From: an uncultured Alphaproteobacteria bacterium
GTDB lineage: Bacteria; Pseudomonadota; Alphaproteobacteria; Rhodobacterales; Rhodobacteraceae
Length of the DNA: 64,000 nt
Assembly: GCA_902537215.1 (NCBI GenBank)
Contig: CACBAM010000005.1
Span: 62,001 to 126,000, forward strand
Direction: 5' to 3'
In this document: piece by piece, positions 63,054-64,000 of the stretch
How positions within the stretch are numbered: position 1 is the stretch's first letter
How the letters are laid out: each line of letters opens with the position of its first letter
The notes under the pieces: generated by a model
Seen by the model: the letters and a program-made list of their open reading frames with translations, nothing else
The model's database searches: none
Told to the model about the DNA's origin: nothing
Translations under genes and position numbers: made by a program

Positions 63054-64000
63054 ACGATACGAATTTAGGCTCTAGATATTTATTTAATGAGATACCAGAT
63101 GAGCAAAAAACAATCGATGAGTTTGGGTACAAAGCGTGCAACCTTAGCTTAGCTAAAAAGTGGCAGTTTCCTGTACCTGATACAGTATTCCTTTCTGGTG
63201 AATTGGTTAAAGAAATATTTGAGAAAAAATGCGTACCGGCTGAAATTCTCGCACACTTTAAGAATAAATTACTGGTAATCAGGCCTAGTCCAGTTATAGA
63301 TCTTTCCGTAAAAAAAGAGCCATTTCTCTATATTGGGCTAGATGATGGCAATTACGAGATCCTTAAAAAGACGGTAGGGATTAAAAAAGCATCACAGATT
63401 TACTTAAGCTTCCTTAGAATGTTCTCTTCCACTGTGTATAATTTAGATCTTGAAAACTGTAATGAACTTCGCCGATTATTAGAAAACTCAAAAAGTCCAG
63501 AACCCGTTTTTGAGGAAGGCAGCCTCAATCAAGTTAGCAGGATAAAAAAATTAATCTCATTGGAAACTGGTTCAAATTTCCCAGAAAGTATCTCAGAGCA
63601 ATTAATAGAAGTAATCAATTCAATTTATAAAGGTTGGATTAGTCCTACTCAGAAAATACTACGGGATGTCAGTGGTAGGAAGAGCGGGGAGTTAATACCA
63701 ATAATTCTACAAGAAATGCACTCTGGTATTGAAGACAAGCCAGTGGAATATTTTAAAGTTAAGAACTATGATGATAAAATAGGAAAGTTAAGCTATCAGT
63801 GCTTTCGATTAGATAAAAGTGATCAAAAGTCTTCTTTCAACCCAGTTAGTAAAGAAGTGATTAGCAAAGTACCCAAACCTAATTCATTGCGTAGTTTGAT
63901 TAAGAGTTTGACAAAAAAAGTTAAGTCTCCCTTAGAGGTAAGTTTTCTGTTAGATGGCAACACATTACTTTTGATTGGTCTAAAAGAGGTAACATTACCT
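63050..64000 (+). CDS. divergent pyruvate phosphate dikinase-like protein, N-terminal part (runs off window)
   Basis: The frame is open from ATG 63050 (overlapping the glyS stop) to the window edge, 317 codons. The beginning reads DEFGYKACNLSLAKKWQFPVPDTVFL, which resembles the G-x-K-A-x-N-L...PVPPGF start of PEP/pyruvate-binding (PPDK/PpsA) ATP-binding domains. LLVIRPSP-FLYIGLDDGN corresponds to the RSxA-PGMMDTILNIGLND region but has lost most of its catalytic residues. In Rhodobacterales a PPDK-type gene follows glyS. The ATP-grasp part here may be inactive. The downstream domains are outside the window. Confidence 0.7.
   Translation, partial: MNDTNLGSRYLFNEIPDEQKTIDEFGYKACNLSLAKKWQFPVPDTVFLSGELVKEIFEKKCVPAEILAHFKNKLLVIRPSPVIDLSVKKEPFLYIGLDDGNYEILKKTVGIKKASQIYLSFLRMFSSTVYNLDLENCNELRRLLENSKSPEPVFEEGSLNQVSRIKKLISLETGSNFPESISEQLIEVINSIYKGWISPTQKILRDVSGRKSGELIPIILQEMHSGIEDKPVEYFKVKNYDDKIGKLSYQCFRLDKSDQKSSFNPVSKEVISKVPKPNSLRSLIKSLTKKVKSPLEVSFLLDGNTLLLIGLKEVTLP

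Noticed and set aside
1-64000. CRISPR arrays, insertion sequences, prophage or genomic islands
   Set aside because: No regularly spaced repeats, transposase or phage-like products, or target duplications were seen, and base composition looks even throughout.

Overview
The window is a densely packed, AT-rich stretch of an alphaproteobacterial chromosome. Gene content and order match Rhodobacterales-type genomes: a full dcw division cluster with an alphaproteobacterial FtsZ C-terminus, DUF177-rpmF-plsX-ihfA-merR-tRNA-Pro, xthA-erpA-dgt-argS-SPOR-scpAB, cobS/cobT beside a J-domain gene and bolA, soxBDAG, and glyQ-x-glyS-ppdK-like. The low GC, very short intergenic spaces, overlapping convergent genes and frequent TTG starts suggest a streamlined (probably marine) lineage. 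The species cannot be named from the sequence. No mobile element, phage gene, CRISPR array or rRNA was seen.

Layout. 1-20.5 kb (+): the dcw cluster, from the 3' end of rsmH through ftsL, ftsI, murE, murF, mraY, murD, ftsW, murG, murC, murB, ddl, ftsQ, ftsA and ftsZ, then lpxC, bamD and recN. Together these make the lipid II precursor, build the septum, start lipid A synthesis and assemble the outer membrane. 20.5-29.8 kb: an FAD-linked (D-lactate-type) dehydrogenase (-), a hotdog thioesterase (+), then pepP, cobT, cobS and a J-domain gene (-), bolA (+) and gatB (-). 29.8-35.5 kb: pepN (-), a class I glutamine-amidotransferase-like peptidase and dusA (+), ruvX and a ccmI-like gene (-). 35.6-40.7 kb (+): the four genes of heterotetrameric sarcosine oxidase.

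40.7-43.6 kb (-): a MoxR-type AAA+ ATPase, a previously uncalled 50-residue two-helix membrane protein, a CoxE-like VWA protein and an M48 metalloprotease in one tight operon. This is the best candidate for a poorly described system here. 43.7-46.5 kb: a single-cysteine DksA and an FAD monooxygenase with no canonical start codon (+), then xthA and erpA (-). 46.5-51.5 kb (+): dgt, argS, a SPOR-domain protein, scpA and scpB. 51.5-55.4 kb (-): plsX/ihfA/merR and ribosomal L32 genes, with a tRNA-Pro only 4 nt upstream of a dCTP deaminase gene. 55.5-58.8 kb: a BamE-like lipoprotein, msrB, olsB-like, pyrE and pyrC. 59-64 kb (+): folE, glyQ, a membrane-anchored protein of unknown function, glyS, and the start of a divergent pyruvate-phosphate-dikinase-like gene that runs off the window.

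Most of the window is core metabolism. The unusual points are regulatory or architectural: a GANTC-bearing inverted repeat over the putative ftsZ -10 box, a hairpin covering the lpxC ribosome binding site, loss of fabH and nagZ from their usual positions, and the AAA/2TM/VWA/M48 module.
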